From: Xenophilus arseniciresistens
GTDB lineage: Bacteria; Pseudomonadota; Gammaproteobacteria; Burkholderiales; Burkholderiaceae_C
Assembly (NCBI RefSeq): GCF_028023875.1
Contig: NZ_JAQIPB010000002.1
Span: 248,001-312,000 of the forward strand
DNA length: 64,000 nucleotides
Reading direction: 5' to 3'
This document shows, one piece after another, positions 23,447-32,568 of the stretch; the first letter of the stretch is position 1, and each line of letters starts with the position of its first letter. Under the pieces are notes generated by a model. The model searched no databases and was not told the origin of the DNA. It saw nothing but the letters and a program-made list of their open reading frames with translations. Made by a program: the position numbers and the translations under genes.

Positions 23447-23773
23447 ATGGACCGACGCACCCTCATCGAGCAACTGGCGCAGCGTCGCGAGCGGGTGGGC
23501 CTCAACGGCCTGCAGCTGGCCGAGCAGACCGGCCTGACCGAGCGCACCATCCGCAACGCGCTGGGGCCGCGCGGCAATCCGCAACTGAGCTCGCTGCTGG
23601 CGCTGGTGGATGCGCTGGGGCTGGAGCTGCAACTCGTGCCCAAGGGCTTTGGCGCCGTGGCTGCCGCGCCCGAGGGCGCTTACCGGCCCGTGGCCACCCG
23701 CGTGGGCGAGGCCACGCAAGCCCCCTCCGCCCCCCTTGCACCCCTTGCCCCCCCCACGCCGGGCAAGGGCTGA
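23447..23773 (+). CDS. hipB: HipB-like antitoxin, XRE-type helix-turn-helix
   Basis: The 108-residue product has an N-terminal HTH domain (LIEQLAQRRERVGLNGLQLAEQTGLTERTIRNAL, then a second helix pair with NPQLSSLLALVDALGLEL) and a Pro/Ala-rich disordered tail. It should bind its own operator and neutralise HipA. The ATG follows directly on an operator copy with no ribosome binding site, so the message is probably leaderless. hipA begins 23 bp after its stop. Confidence 0.85.
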   Translation: MDRRTLIEQLAQRRERVGLNGLQLAEQTGLTERTIRNALGPRGNPQLSSLLALVDALGLELQLVPKGFGAVAAAPEGAYRPVATRVGEATQAPSAPLAPLAPPTPGKG

Positions 23774-23796
23774 GCCGCTGCGGCCGCACCGCCATC

Positions 23797-25122
23797 ATGC
23801 AGGTCAAGATCCTCGACATCGCGCTGGCTGGCCGGCTGTGGGGCAAGCTCTTCCAGTATGGCGAGCTGTGCCGCTTCGTGCCCGAGCCGGCGCTGGTGGC
23901 CCAGCCGCCGGCCGACGTGCTGTCGCTGTCCATGGTGGCGCAGGACGCCGGCGCCCAGGCGGCCCTGTGGGCCGACGTGCGCAACCCGCTGTTCAATGCC
24001 CAGGGCGGGCGCCTGCCCGCCTGGTTCCAGAACCTGCTGCCCGAAGGCGTGCTGCGCAGCCACATCGCCCAGCTGCGCGGCTGCGGCGAAGACGACCACT
24101 TCGAGCTGCTGGCCGCCTGCGGGGGTGACCTGCCCGGCGCCGTGAGCGCGCGACCGGTGGAGGTGGAGCGCGCCACCTTGCAGCGCCTGGTCACGCAGGA
24201 CCAGGACGCGCTGGAAATGTCCGTGGTGGCCGACCCGCTGCCCCAAGGCATTTCAGTCTCAGGCGTGCAGCCCAAGCTGGTGCTGGCGCGCCAGGGCAAG
24301 CGCTACACGGCGCGCACCCGCCTGGGCGCCTCCAGCCAGCGCGTGATCGCCAAGCTGCCCGTGACGGGCCGGCCGCACATGCCGCAACTGGAGATGTTCT
24401 CGCTCCAGCTCGCGGCCGCGGCCGGCGTGACAGTGTGCCGGGCCGAGCTGGCGCCGCTGGAAGCCATCCAGGCCCAGCACAGCTACGCGCTGCCCGACGA
24501 GCCCCAGTTCCTGGCCGTCACGCGCTTCGACCGCGTAGGTGCCCGGCGGCTGCATTTCGAGGACTTCGCGCAGATCCTCTCGCGCGATCCGCAGCACAAG
24601 TACGGCGGCAGCTACGCGGCCATGGCGCAGGCCATGCGCGCCTTCGATTCGCTGGGCGAGCCCGCGCAGCTGGAGCTGCTGCGCAGGCTGGTGGTCAACG
24701 AGCTGCTGGGCAACCCCGACGCGCACCTGAAGAACTTCGGCGTGCTCTTTCCCGACGGCCGCACGCCGCAGTTCGCGCCGGCCTACGACATCGTGGCCTA
24801 TGCGGCCATGCAGGGCGCCGACGGCCATGCCCTGCCCTGGCTGTCGCCGGAGCCCGGCCGGGCCTCGCCCGCACGCGACCCGCGCCAGAGCTACTTCACC
24901 CCGGCCCAGTTGCGCGCCTTCTGCTGGGCCACCGGCCTGCAGGAGGCACCGGCCCGCAAGGCCGTGGCCGACACCGCCGCCCTGGCGCGCCAGCACTGGC
25001 CCGCCATGCTCGACGCCGTGGCCCTGCCCGATGCCTGGAAGGCGCGGCTGCTGGCGCGCTGGCAGGCCCATGCGCTGTGGCAGCCAAGGCGGCGCCAGCG
25101 AACGGACAAATCCGACTCCTAG
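23797..25122 (+). CDS. hipA: HipA-like serine/threonine kinase toxin
   Basis: The 441-residue protein has the HipA layout: an N-terminal subdomain, a Gly-loop SVSGVQPK (153-160) of the type that includes the autophosphorylated serine in E. coli HipA, an ATP-binding lysine in VIAKLP (K186), catalytic loop NPDAHLKNF (D308) and Mg-binding PAYDIV (D331). All kinase residues are intact. HipA toxins phosphorylate aminoacyl-tRNA synthetases and cause growth arrest; the target here is unknown. The ATG at 23797 is the first in frame after hipB. Confidence 0.9.
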   Translation: MQVKILDIALAGRLWGKLFQYGELCRFVPEPALVAQPPADVLSLSMVAQDAGAQAALWADVRNPLFNAQGGRLPAWFQNLLPEGVLRSHIAQLRGCGEDDHFELLAACGGDLPGAVSARPVEVERATLQRLVTQDQDALEMSVVADPLPQGISVSGVQPKLVLARQGKRYTARTRLGASSQRVIAKLPVTGRPHMPQLEMFSLQLAAAAGVTVCRAELAPLEAIQAQHSYALPDEPQFLAVTRFDRVGARRLHFEDFAQILSRDPQHKYGGSYAAMAQAMRAFDSLGEPAQLELLRRLVVNELLGNPDAHLKNFGVLFPDGRTPQFAPAYDIVAYAAMQGADGHALPWLSPEPGRASPARDPRQSYFTPAQLRAFCWATGLQEAPARKAVADTAALARQHWPAMLDAVALPDAWKARLLARWQAHALWQPRRRQRTDKSDS

Positions 25123-25125
25123 AAT
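25120..25125 (+). promoter_or_regulatory. Candidate -10 box for the ParA-like gene
   Basis: TAGAAT overlaps the hipA stop codon and lies 74 bp before the chosen ATG at 25200, or 20 bp before an alternative ATG at 25146. It suggests that the ATPase gene has its own promoter. Confidence 0.4.
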
Positions 25126-25199
25126 CCCCACGTCCTCGCACCGGCATGGCTCGTGCTTCGTCGGTGTTCCCTGCAACCCCTTCCCGGTCGGCCTTTCCC

Positions 25200-25892
25200 A
25201 TGAGCTCTCTCAACTTCATCGGCGGCGAAAAAGGCGGCGTCGGCAAATCGGTCACTTCGCGGCTGCTGGCGCAGTACTTCATCGACCACGACCGCCCCTT
25301 CGTCGGCTACGACACCGACCGCTCGCACCACTCCTTCACGCGCTTCTACGAAGGCTTCGCCTCGCCCATCGTGGTCGACAGCTTCGAGGGCCTGGACCAG
25401 GTGGTCAATGGCTTCGAGCAGAAGCCCGAGCAGAGCGTGATCGTGGACATGGCGGCCCAGACCCTGGCGCCGCTGGCGCGCTGGATCGACGAATCCCAGC
25501 TCTTCGACGTCTTCGCCGAGCTGAACATCCCGGTCAACTTCTGGCATGTGATGGACGACGGCCGCGACTCCAGCGACCTGCTGGGCAAGCTGGTCGACAC
25601 CTTTGGCGAGCGCGCCAACTACATCGTGGTGCAGAACTACGGCCGGGGCAGCGATTTCGCGCTGATGCTCGGTTCGCAGTCGCTGGCGCGGGCCACGGCC
25701 GCAGGCGCGCGCGTGATCTCGCTGCCGCGCCTGCAGGAAGCCAGCATGCGCAAGATCGACAACCGCAACACCAGCTTCTGGAAGGCCGTGCACGACAAGG
25801 ACGGACCCGACGCGCTGGGCCTGCTGGAGCGCCAGCGCGTCAAGAGCTGGCTGGGCACGGCTTACGCGGCCTTCGACACGCTGCCGCTCTGA
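25200..25892 (+). CDS. ParA/MinD superfamily ATPase (MipZ-like), orphan
   Basis: The 230-residue protein opens with a deviant Walker A (GGEKGGVGKS, residues 8-17), including the signature lysine K11 and K16. YDTDRSHHSFTRFY and VIVDMAAQTLAPL follow in the switch positions. This marks the ParA/MinD/MipZ group of dimerising ATPases, which place DNA or proteins in the cell. No parB or parS-like gene is adjacent, so the cargo is unknown. An in-frame ATG at 25146 would add 18 residues, but the Walker motif spacing favours 25200. It is convergent with the LysR gene. Confidence 0.8.
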   Translation: MSSLNFIGGEKGGVGKSVTSRLLAQYFIDHDRPFVGYDTDRSHHSFTRFYEGFASPIVVDSFEGLDQVVNGFEQKPEQSVIVDMAAQTLAPLARWIDESQLFDVFAELNIPVNFWHVMDDGRDSSDLLGKLVDTFGERANYIVVQNYGRGSDFALMLGSQSLARATAAGARVISLPRLQEASMRKIDNRNTSFWKAVHDKDGPDALGLLERQRVKSWLGTAYAAFDTLPL

Positions 25893-26758
25893 GGGGCCTC
25901 AGCAGCTGTTTGCTGCGTGAGCCAGGCCTCGAAGGCCAGCAGCGCGGCCGAAGGCGGGCGTGACTTGGGCCGGGTGAGCCAGTAGCCTCCCTCCCCGATC
26001 TCGATGTCGAAGGGCCGCACCAGCCGCTCCTGCTGCAGGGCCTTTGCGAACATCGCTGCCGGCAGCAGCGCCGCGCCGGCGCCCTGCGCGGCCGCCTCGG
26101 CCAGCGCCAGCGAGGAATCGAAGACCGGCCCGCGCAGCACCGGCGGCGGCAGGCCGGCCGCCGCAAACCAGCGGCCCCATTCATCGCTGCGGTAGGAGCG
26201 CAGCAGCGGCTCGTGCAGCAGGTCGGCCGGCCGACGCAGGCGCGCGGCCAGCGCGGGCGCGCACAGCAGCGTCAGGGGCGCCTGCACCAGTGGCACGGCG
26301 GCCAGGCCATGCCAGGCACCGTCGCCGAAACGGATCGCGCAGTCCAGCCCCTCGGCCGCGATGTCGACGCGGTTGTTGTGCGTGAACAGCCGCAGGTCGA
26401 CGAAAGGATGCTGCGCCTGGAACTCGGGCAGCCGTGGCAGCAGCCAGCCCACGGCGAAAGTGCCGACCACCCCCACGGCCAGCAGTTCGCGCATGCGCCC
26501 ATCGCCAAACTGCGCCAGCACCGCGGCCATGCGCGCGAAGGACTGGGCCAGCACCGGCAGCAGCGCATGGCCCTCGTCCGTCAGCGCCAGCCCGCGCGGC
26601 AGGCGCCGGAACAGTGGCGCGCCCAGACGATCCTCCAGGTTCTTCACGTGCTGGCTCACGGCGGTCTGCGTCACGTTCAGCTCCTGCGCGGCACGCGTGA
26701 AGCTCAGGTGGCGCGCCGAAACCTCGAAGGCGCGCAGGGCGTTCAGTGGCAAGGACAT
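25862..26758 (-). CDS. LysR-type regulator divergent from a beta-lactamase (AmpR/GcvA-like)
   Basis: The 298-residue protein has an N-terminal winged HTH (LNALRAFEVSARHLSFTRAAQELNVTQTAVSQHVKNLEDRLG) of the GcvA/AmpR branch and a C-terminal effector domain. Its start faces the beta-lactamase start across 120 bp, the usual layout for AmpR-type control of a chromosomal beta-lactamase. Its stop overlaps the end of the ParA-like gene by 31 bp in convergent orientation. Confidence 0.87.
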   Translation of the reverse strand: MSLPLNALRAFEVSARHLSFTRAAQELNVTQTAVSQHVKNLEDRLGAPLFRRLPRGLALTDEGHALLPVLAQSFARMAAVLAQFGDGRMRELLAVGVVGTFAVGWLLPRLPEFQAQHPFVDLRLFTHNNRVDIAAEGLDCAIRFGDGAWHGLAAVPLVQAPLTLLCAPALAARLRRPADLLHEPLLRSYRSDEWGRWFAAAGLPPPVLRGPVFDSSLALAEAAAQGAGAALLPAAMFAKALQQERLVRPFDIEIGEGGYWLTRPKSRPPSAALLAFEAWLTQQTAAEAPQSGSVSKAA

Positions 26759-26801
26759 GGTCGGGCTCGAAGACTCAGTTTTTCTGGGGTCAGACCTGCA
26801 A

Positions 26802-26815
26802 TCTTCCCATTGGAA
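26802..26815. promoter_or_regulatory. LysR-type T-N11-A operator candidate
   Basis: TTCC/GGAA arms around four bases (26804-26815) sit in a T-N11-A frame (T26802, A26814) in the middle of the divergent spacer between the LysR gene and the beta-lactamase. This is the usual position for an AmpR-type binding site. Confidence 0.5.
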
Positions 26816-26878
26816 CGAAAGGCCGGCCTTCTCTATCGTCACGCCTCCCATCTCCTTCAATCCTGATTCGCTGACCCC

Positions 26879-27763
26879 ATGCAAAGACGACATTTCGGCG
26901 CGCTGCTCGCCGCCGCGCTCCCCACCCTGGCCCTGGCCCAGAAGAGCCAGAAAAACTTGAGCCCAGGCTCGGCAGATGCCATGCAGCGCCTGCGCAGCAT
27001 CGAGGCCGGCAGCGGCGGCCGGCTGGGCGTTCACATCCTCGACACGGGCACCGGTGCCTCGGTGAGCCACCGCGCCGACGAGCGCTTTCCCATGTGCAGC
27101 ACCTTCAAGGTGCTGGCCGCGGCGCAGGTGCTGCAGCGCGTGGACGCCGGCCAGGAACAGCTGGAGCGCCGCATTCCCTACGGCCGCGACGTGCTGGTCG
27201 CGCATTCGCCCGTCACCGAGCAGCATGTGGGCGCGGGCCTGACGCTGGCGCAGCTGTGCGAAGCGACGATCACCACCAGCGACAACGCGGCAGCCAACCT
27301 GATCCTGCAGAGCTACGGCGGGCCGGCGGCGCTGACGGCCTACCTGCGCACGCTGGGCGATGCGCACACGCGGCTGGACCGCACGGAACCGGGCCTGAAC
27401 GAAGCCACCCCGGGCGACCCGCGCGACACCACCACGCCCGCGGCGATGGTCGACAGCCTTCAGCGTCTGCTGCTGGGCGATGCGCTGTCCGCGGCCTCGC
27501 GCGAGCGGCTGACGCAATGGATGGTGGCCAACACCACGGGGGACACGCGGCTGCGCGCGGGCCTGCCGGCCGGCTGGCGCGTGGGAGACAAGACAGGCGC
27601 AGGCGCCCTGGGCACGAACAACGACGTGGCCATCTTCTGGCCACCGGGCCGCGCGCCCTGGCTGGTGGCGGCCTACCTCACGCAGACCCGGCTCACGAAG
27701 GCGCGCAGCGACGCCGTGCTGGCCGACGTGGCCCGGCTCGCGGCCCAACTGGCCACCGCCTGA
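26879..27763 (+). CDS. bla: Class A beta-lactamase
   Basis: The 294-residue periplasmic serine hydrolase inactivates beta-lactams. It has a signal peptide (about residues 1-20), catalytic STFK (S74-K77), SDN (134-136), the omega-loop glutamate in EPGLNE (E170) and DKTGAG (KTG at 238-240). All catalytic residues are intact, so it should be active. Cys73 precedes the catalytic serine, as in CTX-M and KPC enzymes, but the partner cysteine of the KPC disulfide is absent after KTG. Spectrum cannot be judged from sequence alone. The divergent LysR gene is the likely regulator. Confidence 0.93.
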   Translation: MQRRHFGALLAAALPTLALAQKSQKNLSPGSADAMQRLRSIEAGSGGRLGVHILDTGTGASVSHRADERFPMCSTFKVLAAAQVLQRVDAGQEQLERRIPYGRDVLVAHSPVTEQHVGAGLTLAQLCEATITTSDNAAANLILQSYGGPAALTAYLRTLGDAHTRLDRTEPGLNEATPGDPRDTTTPAAMVDSLQRLLLGDALSAASRERLTQWMVANTTGDTRLRAGLPAGWRVGDKTGAGALGTNNDVAIFWPPGRAPWLVAAYLTQTRLTKARSDAVLADVARLAAQLATA

Positions 27764-27781
27764 CGCAGTACCGAGGAGGCC

Positions 27782-28999
27782 TCAGCGCCCGGCCAGCGCG
27801 CTCGTGCCGGCGCGCGAGCGCTCGCGCCAGGCATGGGCGCCCAGCATCAGCAGCGCCGCGCCCACCAGCGGCAGCATGAGCAGGTTGATGGCGTCCCAAC
27901 CCGACGCGCCGAGCAGGTGGCCCGAGCCGAAGGAGGCCACGGCCACGGTGCCGAAGATCAGGAAGTCGTTCAGGGCCTGCACCTTCGCGCGTTCGGCGGC
28001 GGTGTAGGTCTCGGTCACCATCGCGGTGGCGCCGATGAAGCCGAAGTTCCAGCCCAGGCCCAGCAGCACCAGCGAGCCCCAGAAATGCTGCAACTGAAGG
28101 CCCATCAGCGCCATCAGGCCCGAGGCGCCGATCAGCGCCAGGCCCAGCGCGGTGATCGTGACCTTGCCCCAGCGCGCAATCAGCCGGCCCGTGAAGAAGC
28201 TGGGCACGAACATGGCCAGCACATGCCACTGGATGCCCAGCGCGGCCTCGCCCACGGTGAAGCCGCAACCCACCATGGCCATGGGTGCGGCCGTCATGAG
28301 GAAGGACATCAGGCCATAGGAAACCACGCCCGCCATCGCCGCGACGATGAAGCGCGGCGTGCGCGCGATGACGGCCAGCGGGCGCGCCGGTCCATCGGCC
28401 TGCTGCTCGGCCTGCGGCGCCGGCATGCGCAGCCGCCACAGCAGAGGCAAGGCCAGCAGCGCCAGCGCGGCCTGGCCCACGAAGCTGCCCGCGAAGGGCG
28501 CCGCCGGCCAGGCGTCGCGGGTCCAGATCACGAGCTGCGGCCCGATCACGGCAGCGACCAGGCCGCCGACCATGATGCGCGAGATGGCCTGGGGCCGCTG
28601 CTCGGCGCTCACCGCATCAGAGGCCGCGAAGCGGTAGTTCTGAACGCAGGCGCCATAAAAGCCCGCCAGCGCCGTGCCAATGCAGAAGGTCGCAAAGCTG
28701 CCCTCCAGCACACCCACAGCCGCAAGCAGGCCCGAGGCCATGCCCAGCACAGCGCCCAGGCAGTAGGCCGCGCGCCGGCCCAGGCGGCGCATCAGCAGCG
28801 CGGCAGGAAGGGTGGAAAGCGCGAGCCCCAGGTGATAGAGGCTCACGGGCAAGGTGGCCAGCGCGGCACTGCCCGAAAGCATCTGGCCCACCAGGCCGCC
28901 CAGCGAGATCAGGATCGGCGGCGCGGCAGCGCCCAGCGATTGGGCGGCCACCAGCAGCCAGACATTGCGTTGGGCGTCTGAAAGAGGAGAAGAAGACAT
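27782..28999 (-). CDS. MFS transporter
   Basis: The 405-residue protein has about 12 hydrophobic segments and the MFS loop pattern RRLGRRAAYCLG after helix 2. It belongs to the drug/metabolite exporter type with a central break near residue 215 (charged MPAPQAEQQ). Substrate unknown. The ATG at 28999 is chosen over an upstream in-frame start at 29050, which would add a very basic, non-membrane tail. It is convergent with the beta-lactamase gene and lies downstream of dsbB. Confidence 0.82.
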   Translation of the reverse strand: MSSSPLSDAQRNVWLLVAAQSLGAAAPPILISLGGLVGQMLSGSAALATLPVSLYHLGLALSTLPAALLMRRLGRRAAYCLGAVLGMASGLLAAVGVLEGSFATFCIGTALAGFYGACVQNYRFAASDAVSAEQRPQAISRIMVGGLVAAVIGPQLVIWTRDAWPAAPFAGSFVGQAALALLALPLLWRLRMPAPQAEQQADGPARPLAVIARTPRFIVAAMAGVVSYGLMSFLMTAAPMAMVGCGFTVGEAALGIQWHVLAMFVPSFFTGRLIARWGKVTITALGLALIGASGLMALMGLQLQHFWGSLVLLGLGWNFGFIGATAMVTETYTAAERAKVQALNDFLIFGTVAVASFGSGHLLGASGWDAINLLMLPLVGAALLMLGAHAWRERSRAGTSALAGR

Positions 29000-29118
29000 G
29001 GCGGGCGAGGCGCGGCGACGTTCACGCCGCGGTCCCATCGACCCACGCATGAAAGCCGGTTTGCATCATGCCAGCACGCCGGTCGGGGCGCTGGCCCGGC
29101 CCGGCAACCGCCCAGCGC

Positions 29119-29643
29119 TCAGGCGGGCACTTGCCGGCCCGGCACCGGCCGGGGCGCGCGTTGCGCCAGCAGCAGCGCGAACACCACCGCGAAGGCCGCG
29201 AACCAGACGAAGCCCCAGTTCGCGATGGTCAGGCCCAGGAAGGTCCAGTCCACCGCGGAGCAGTCCCCGCTGCCCTGGAAGATCATCGGAATGGCGCGGC
29301 GCAGCGGGAAGGATTCGATCATCCCGTAGATGTCGCGGCCGCAGCTGCCCAGCTCGGGCGGGTACCACTGCAGCCAGCTCTGGCGCGCCGCCGTGAAGGC
29401 GCCGCCGCCCGCGGCCAGCAGGCCGAGCACGGCCCAGCTTTTCTGCAGGCCGCTGCGGCGCGTGAAGGCCGCCAGCGCCGCGAACACCCCCACCAGCACC
29501 AGCGCATAGCGCTGCACGATGCACATGGGACAGGGCTCCAGCCCCTGCACATGCTGCAGGTACATGCCGAAGGCGAGCATTGCGGCGCAGATGGCTGCGA
29601 TGAGTGCGTACGTGCGGCGCGGGGCGCCAGTGAGCCAGTTCAA
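29119..29643 (-). CDS. dsbB: Disulfide bond formation protein DsbB
   Basis: The 174-residue inner-membrane protein reoxidises DsbA and passes electrons to quinone. It has four membrane segments, the first redox pair CPMC (C38, C41) and the second periplasmic pair C101 and C128. The start is a TTG whose last two bases form the cysA stop (TTGA overlap), so it is translationally coupled to cysA. Linking disulfide formation with the sulfate-uptake operon is unusual and could reflect shared control. Confidence 0.93.
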   Translation of the reverse strand: MNWLTGAPRRTYALIAAICAAMLAFGMYLQHVQGLEPCPMCIVQRYALVLVGVFAALAAFTRRSGLQKSWAVLGLLAAGGGAFTAARQSWLQWYPPELGSCGRDIYGMIESFPLRRAIPMIFQGSGDCSAVDWTFLGLTIANWGFVWFAAFAVVFALLLAQRAPRPVPGRQVPA

Positions 29644-30743
29644 ATGCCTTGTCCTTGATCGACGAAGACCCGCGCACGCCGCGGGCTGGCGACCACGGTG
29701 TCGCCCTCGCGCAGGCCGAGTTCCCGGTATTGCTGCGCGGGGATCTGCGCCTCGATGATGGCGCCGAATCCAGGGTTGTCTGGATTCGTTTCCAGGGGTT
29801 CAAGTTCCATGCGCGCGATCGGGCCCACCACGATGGCGCGGCCGATGGTGGCCGCGATGCCCGCGGGATGCCCGGCACCGGCCACGTAGCGGCTGATCTC
29901 GAAATCGTGCGGGCGCACGTAGGCCAGGGCCTTGGCGTCTTCGGCGCCGCCGGCCTCGGCCGAGGCGATGCGCACGCCCTGCACCTCGACCTCGCCCTGG
30001 TGGGCGCGGCCATGGAACAGGTTCACGTCACCCAGGAAACCGTAGACGAAGGGGCTGGCCGGGTGGTCCCACACCTCCTGCGGCGAGCCCACCTGCTCGA
30101 TCTTTCCGCTGTTCATCAGCACCACGCGGTCGGCCACTTCGAGCGCCTCTTCCTGGTCGTGCGTGACGAAGATGGAGGTGACATGCAGCTCGTCGTGCAG
30201 GCGGCGCAGCCAGCGGCGCAGCTCCTTGCGCACCTTGGCATCCAGCGCGCCGAAGGGCTCGTCGAGCAGCAGCACCTTGGGCTCCACCGCCAGCGCGCGG
30301 GCCAACGCAATGCGCTGACGCTGGCCGCCCGAGAGCTGGGCCGGGTAGCGGTCGGCCAGCCAGTCCAGCTGCACCAGCTTGAGCAGGTCCGTGACCTTGG
30401 CCTTGATCTGGGCCTCGCTGGGCCGCGTGGCGCGCGGGCGCACGCGCAGGCCGAAGGCCACGTTCTCGAATACGCTCATGTGGCGAAATAGCGCGTAGTG
30501 CTGGAACACGAAGCCGACCTGGCGCTCGCGCACATGCACGTCGGTGGTGTCTTCGCCGCTGAACAGGATGCTGCCGCTGTCGGCCGTTTCCAGGCCCGCG
30601 ATGATGCGCAGCAGCGTGGTCTTGCCGCAGCCCGAAGGGCCCAGCAGCGCAAACAGTTCACCCGAATCCACGTTCAGGCTCACGTCCTTGAGGGCGTGGA
30701 AGTTGCCGAAATGCTTGCTGACGTTGCGGATTTCGATACTCAT
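29640..30743 (-). CDS. cysA: Sulfate/thiosulfate ABC transporter ATP-binding protein
   Basis: The 367-residue ATPase energises CysT-CysW. It shows Walker A GPSGCGKT (35-42), the signature [15 protein letters not shown], Walker [13 protein letters not shown], and a C-terminal regulatory TOBE-type domain after about residue 240. The CysA family is fixed by [15 protein letters not shown] and by the adjacent cysW, cysT and sbp. It overlaps dsbB by 4 bp and starts 16 bp after cysW. Confidence 0.96.
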   Translation of the reverse strand: MSIEIRNVSKHFGNFHALKDVSLNVDSGELFALLGPSGCGKTTLLRIIAGLETADSGSILFSGEDTTDVHVRERQVGFVFQHYALFRHMSVFENVAFGLRVRPRATRPSEAQIKAKVTDLLKLVQLDWLADRYPAQLSGGQRQRIALARALAVEPKVLLLDEPFGALDAKVRKELRRWLRRLHDELHVTSIFVTHDQEEALEVADRVVLMNSGKIEQVGSPQEVWDHPASPFVYGFLGDVNLFHGRAHQGEVEVQGVRIASAEAGGAEDAKALAYVRPHDFEISRYVAGAGHPAGIAATIGRAIVVGPIARMELEPLETNPDNPGFGAIIEAQIPAQQYRELGLREGDTVVASPRRARVFVDQGQGI

Positions 30744-30759
30744 AGGGATCTCTCGTTTC

Positions 30760-31680
30760 TCAGGCCGCCGCGTCGCCGGACGCAGTGGGACGCTCGGGCG
30801 GCAGCTCGGCCAGGGCCTTCATTTCGCGCTCGTGGCGCCACTCGATCACGGTCTTGATGACCAGCGTGACCAGCGCCAGGATGGCCAGCAGCGAGGCCAC
30901 CGCGAAGGCGGCCACCGACTGGTATTCGTTGTAGAGCACTTCGACGTGCAGCGGCATGGTGTTGGTCTGGCCGCGGATGTGGCCCGAGACCACCGACACC
31001 GCGCCGAACTCGCCCATGGCCCGCGCATTGCACAGGATCACGCCGTACAGCAGGCCCCACTTGATGTTGGGCAGCGTGACCTTCCAGAAGGTCTGCCAGC
31101 CGCTGGCGCCCAGCACGATCGCGGCCTGCTCTTCTTCGGTGCCCTGCGCCTGCATCAGCGGGATCAGTTCGCGCGCGATGAAGGGGAAGGTCACGAAGAT
31201 GGTGGCCAGCACGATGCCCGGCACGGCGAACATGATCTTGATGTCATGCGCGGCCAGCCACGGACCGAACCAGCCCTGCGCCCCGAAGACCAGCATGTAG
31301 ATCAGGCCCGCCACCACCGGCGACACCGCGAACGGCAGGTCGATCAGGGTGGTGAGGAAGGCCTTGCCCTTGAATTCGTACTTGGCGATGGCCCACGCGG
31401 CCGCGATGCCGAACACCAGGTTCAGCGGCACCGTGATGGCGGCGGTGATCAGCGTCAGCCGGATCGAGGCCCAGGCATCGGGCTCCTTGAGCGCCTCCCA
31501 GTAGGCCGCCCAGCCCTTGCGCAGCGCCTCGGTGGCCACGGCCGCGAGCGGCAGCACCAGGAACAGGAAGATGAAGGCCAGCGCCAGGCCGATCAGCAGC
31601 CGGCGCACCCAGGGCGATTCGGTGGTGCCCGCCTGGGCACGGCGCGCGCCCGCGCGCAAGGTAGTGGCCGCACCGCTCAT
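30760..31680 (-). CDS. cysW: Sulfate ABC transporter permease CysW
   Basis: A 306-residue inner-membrane permease with six hydrophobic segments and the EAA loop [24 protein letters not shown] that docks on Cys[25 protein letters not shown] is typical of CysW. It works with CysT to carry sulfate and thiosulfate. Its start overlaps the cysT stop by 4 bp (ATGA). Confidence 0.96.
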   Translation of the reverse strand: MSGAATTLRAGARRAQAGTTESPWVRRLLIGLALAFIFLFLVLPLAAVATEALRKGWAAYWEALKEPDAWASIRLTLITAAITVPLNLVFGIAAAWAIAKYEFKGKAFLTTLIDLPFAVSPVVAGLIYMLVFGAQGWFGPWLAAHDIKIMFAVPGIVLATIFVTFPFIARELIPLMQAQGTEEEQAAIVLGASGWQTFWKVTLPNIKWGLLYGVILCNARAMGEFGAVSVVSGHIRGQTNTMPLHVEVLYNEYQSVAAFAVASLLAILALVTLVIKTVIEWRHEREMKALAELPPERPTASGDAAA

Positions 31681-32564
31681 GCCGACACCCCGCGCTTGCG
31701 CTGCCAGGCCTGCAGGCCGTTGATGACCAGCAGCATGATGAAGGAGAACACCAGCATGACCAGGGCCACGGCCGTGGCGCCTGCGTAGTCGTACTGCTCG
31801 AGCTTGCCGATGATGATCAGCGGCGTGATTTCGGAAATCATGGGCATGTTGCCGGCGATGAAGATCACCGAGCCGTATTCACCGATGGCGCGCGCAAAGG
31901 CCATCGCAAAGCCGGTCAGCAGCGCCGGCATCAGCGCCGGCAGCAGCACCAGGCGGAAGGTCTGCCAGCGCGTGGCGCCCAGCGAGGTGGCCGCTTCTTC
32001 CAGCTCCTTTTCCATGTCCTCGAGCACAGGCTGCACCGTGCGCACCACGAAAGGCAGGCCGATGAAGATCAGCGCGATCACCACGCCGTTGGGGTTGAAG
32101 GCCAGCTGGATGCCCAGCGGCTCCAGGTACTGGCCGATCCAGCCGTTGCCAGCCAGCAGCGCGGTGAGCGAGATGCCGGCCACGGCCGTGGGCAGCGCGA
32201 AAGGCAGGTCGACCAGCGCATCGACGATGCGCTTGCCCGGGAACTTGTAGCGCACCAGCACCCAGGCCACCAGCAGGCCGGCGAACAGGTTCACCAGCGC
32301 AGCCAGAAAGGAGGCGCCGAAGGTCAGCCGGTACGAGGCCAGCACGCGCGGCGCGCTCACCGCGGCCCAGAACTGCTCCCAGCTCAGGGTGAAGGTCTTG
32401 AGCACCAGCGTCGTGAGCGGGATCAGCACGATCAGGCACAGGTACAGCAGCGTGTAGCCCAGCGTGAGGTGAAAGCCCGGCAGCACGCGCTTGGCACCGC
32501 GCGCGCGTCCAAGCGAAAGCGGCGCCGCCCCGGAGGGCAGCGCCGGCGAAACGGCACCGCTCAT
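31677..32564 (-). CDS. cysT: Sulfate ABC transporter permease CysT (CysU)
   Basis: A 295-residue permease with six membrane segments, the EAA loop [24 protein letters not shown], and [18 protein letters not shown], which marks CysT. The ATG at 32564 lies 4 bp after the sbp stop. It forms the heterodimeric channel with CysW. Confidence 0.96.
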   Translation of the reverse strand: MSGAVSPALPSGAAPLSLGRARGAKRVLPGFHLTLGYTLLYLCLIVLIPLTTLVLKTFTLSWEQFWAAVSAPRVLASYRLTFGASFLAALVNLFAGLLVAWVLVRYKFPGKRIVDALVDLPFALPTAVAGISLTALLAGNGWIGQYLEPLGIQLAFNPNGVVIALIFIGLPFVVRTVQPVLEDMEKELEEAATSLGATRWQTFRLVLLPALMPALLTGFAMAFARAIGEYGSVIFIAGNMPMISEITPLIIIGKLEQYDYAGATAVALVMLVFSFIMLLVINGLQAWQRKRGVSA

Positions 32565-32568
32565 GAAA

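Noticed and set aside
26786-26878. GGGGTCAG and CTGACCCC inverted pair in the beta-lactamase promoter region
   Set aside because: The two 8-bp words are far apart (85 bp) and one touches the ATG. It could be chance, and a LysR-type T-N11-A site is a better operator candidate.
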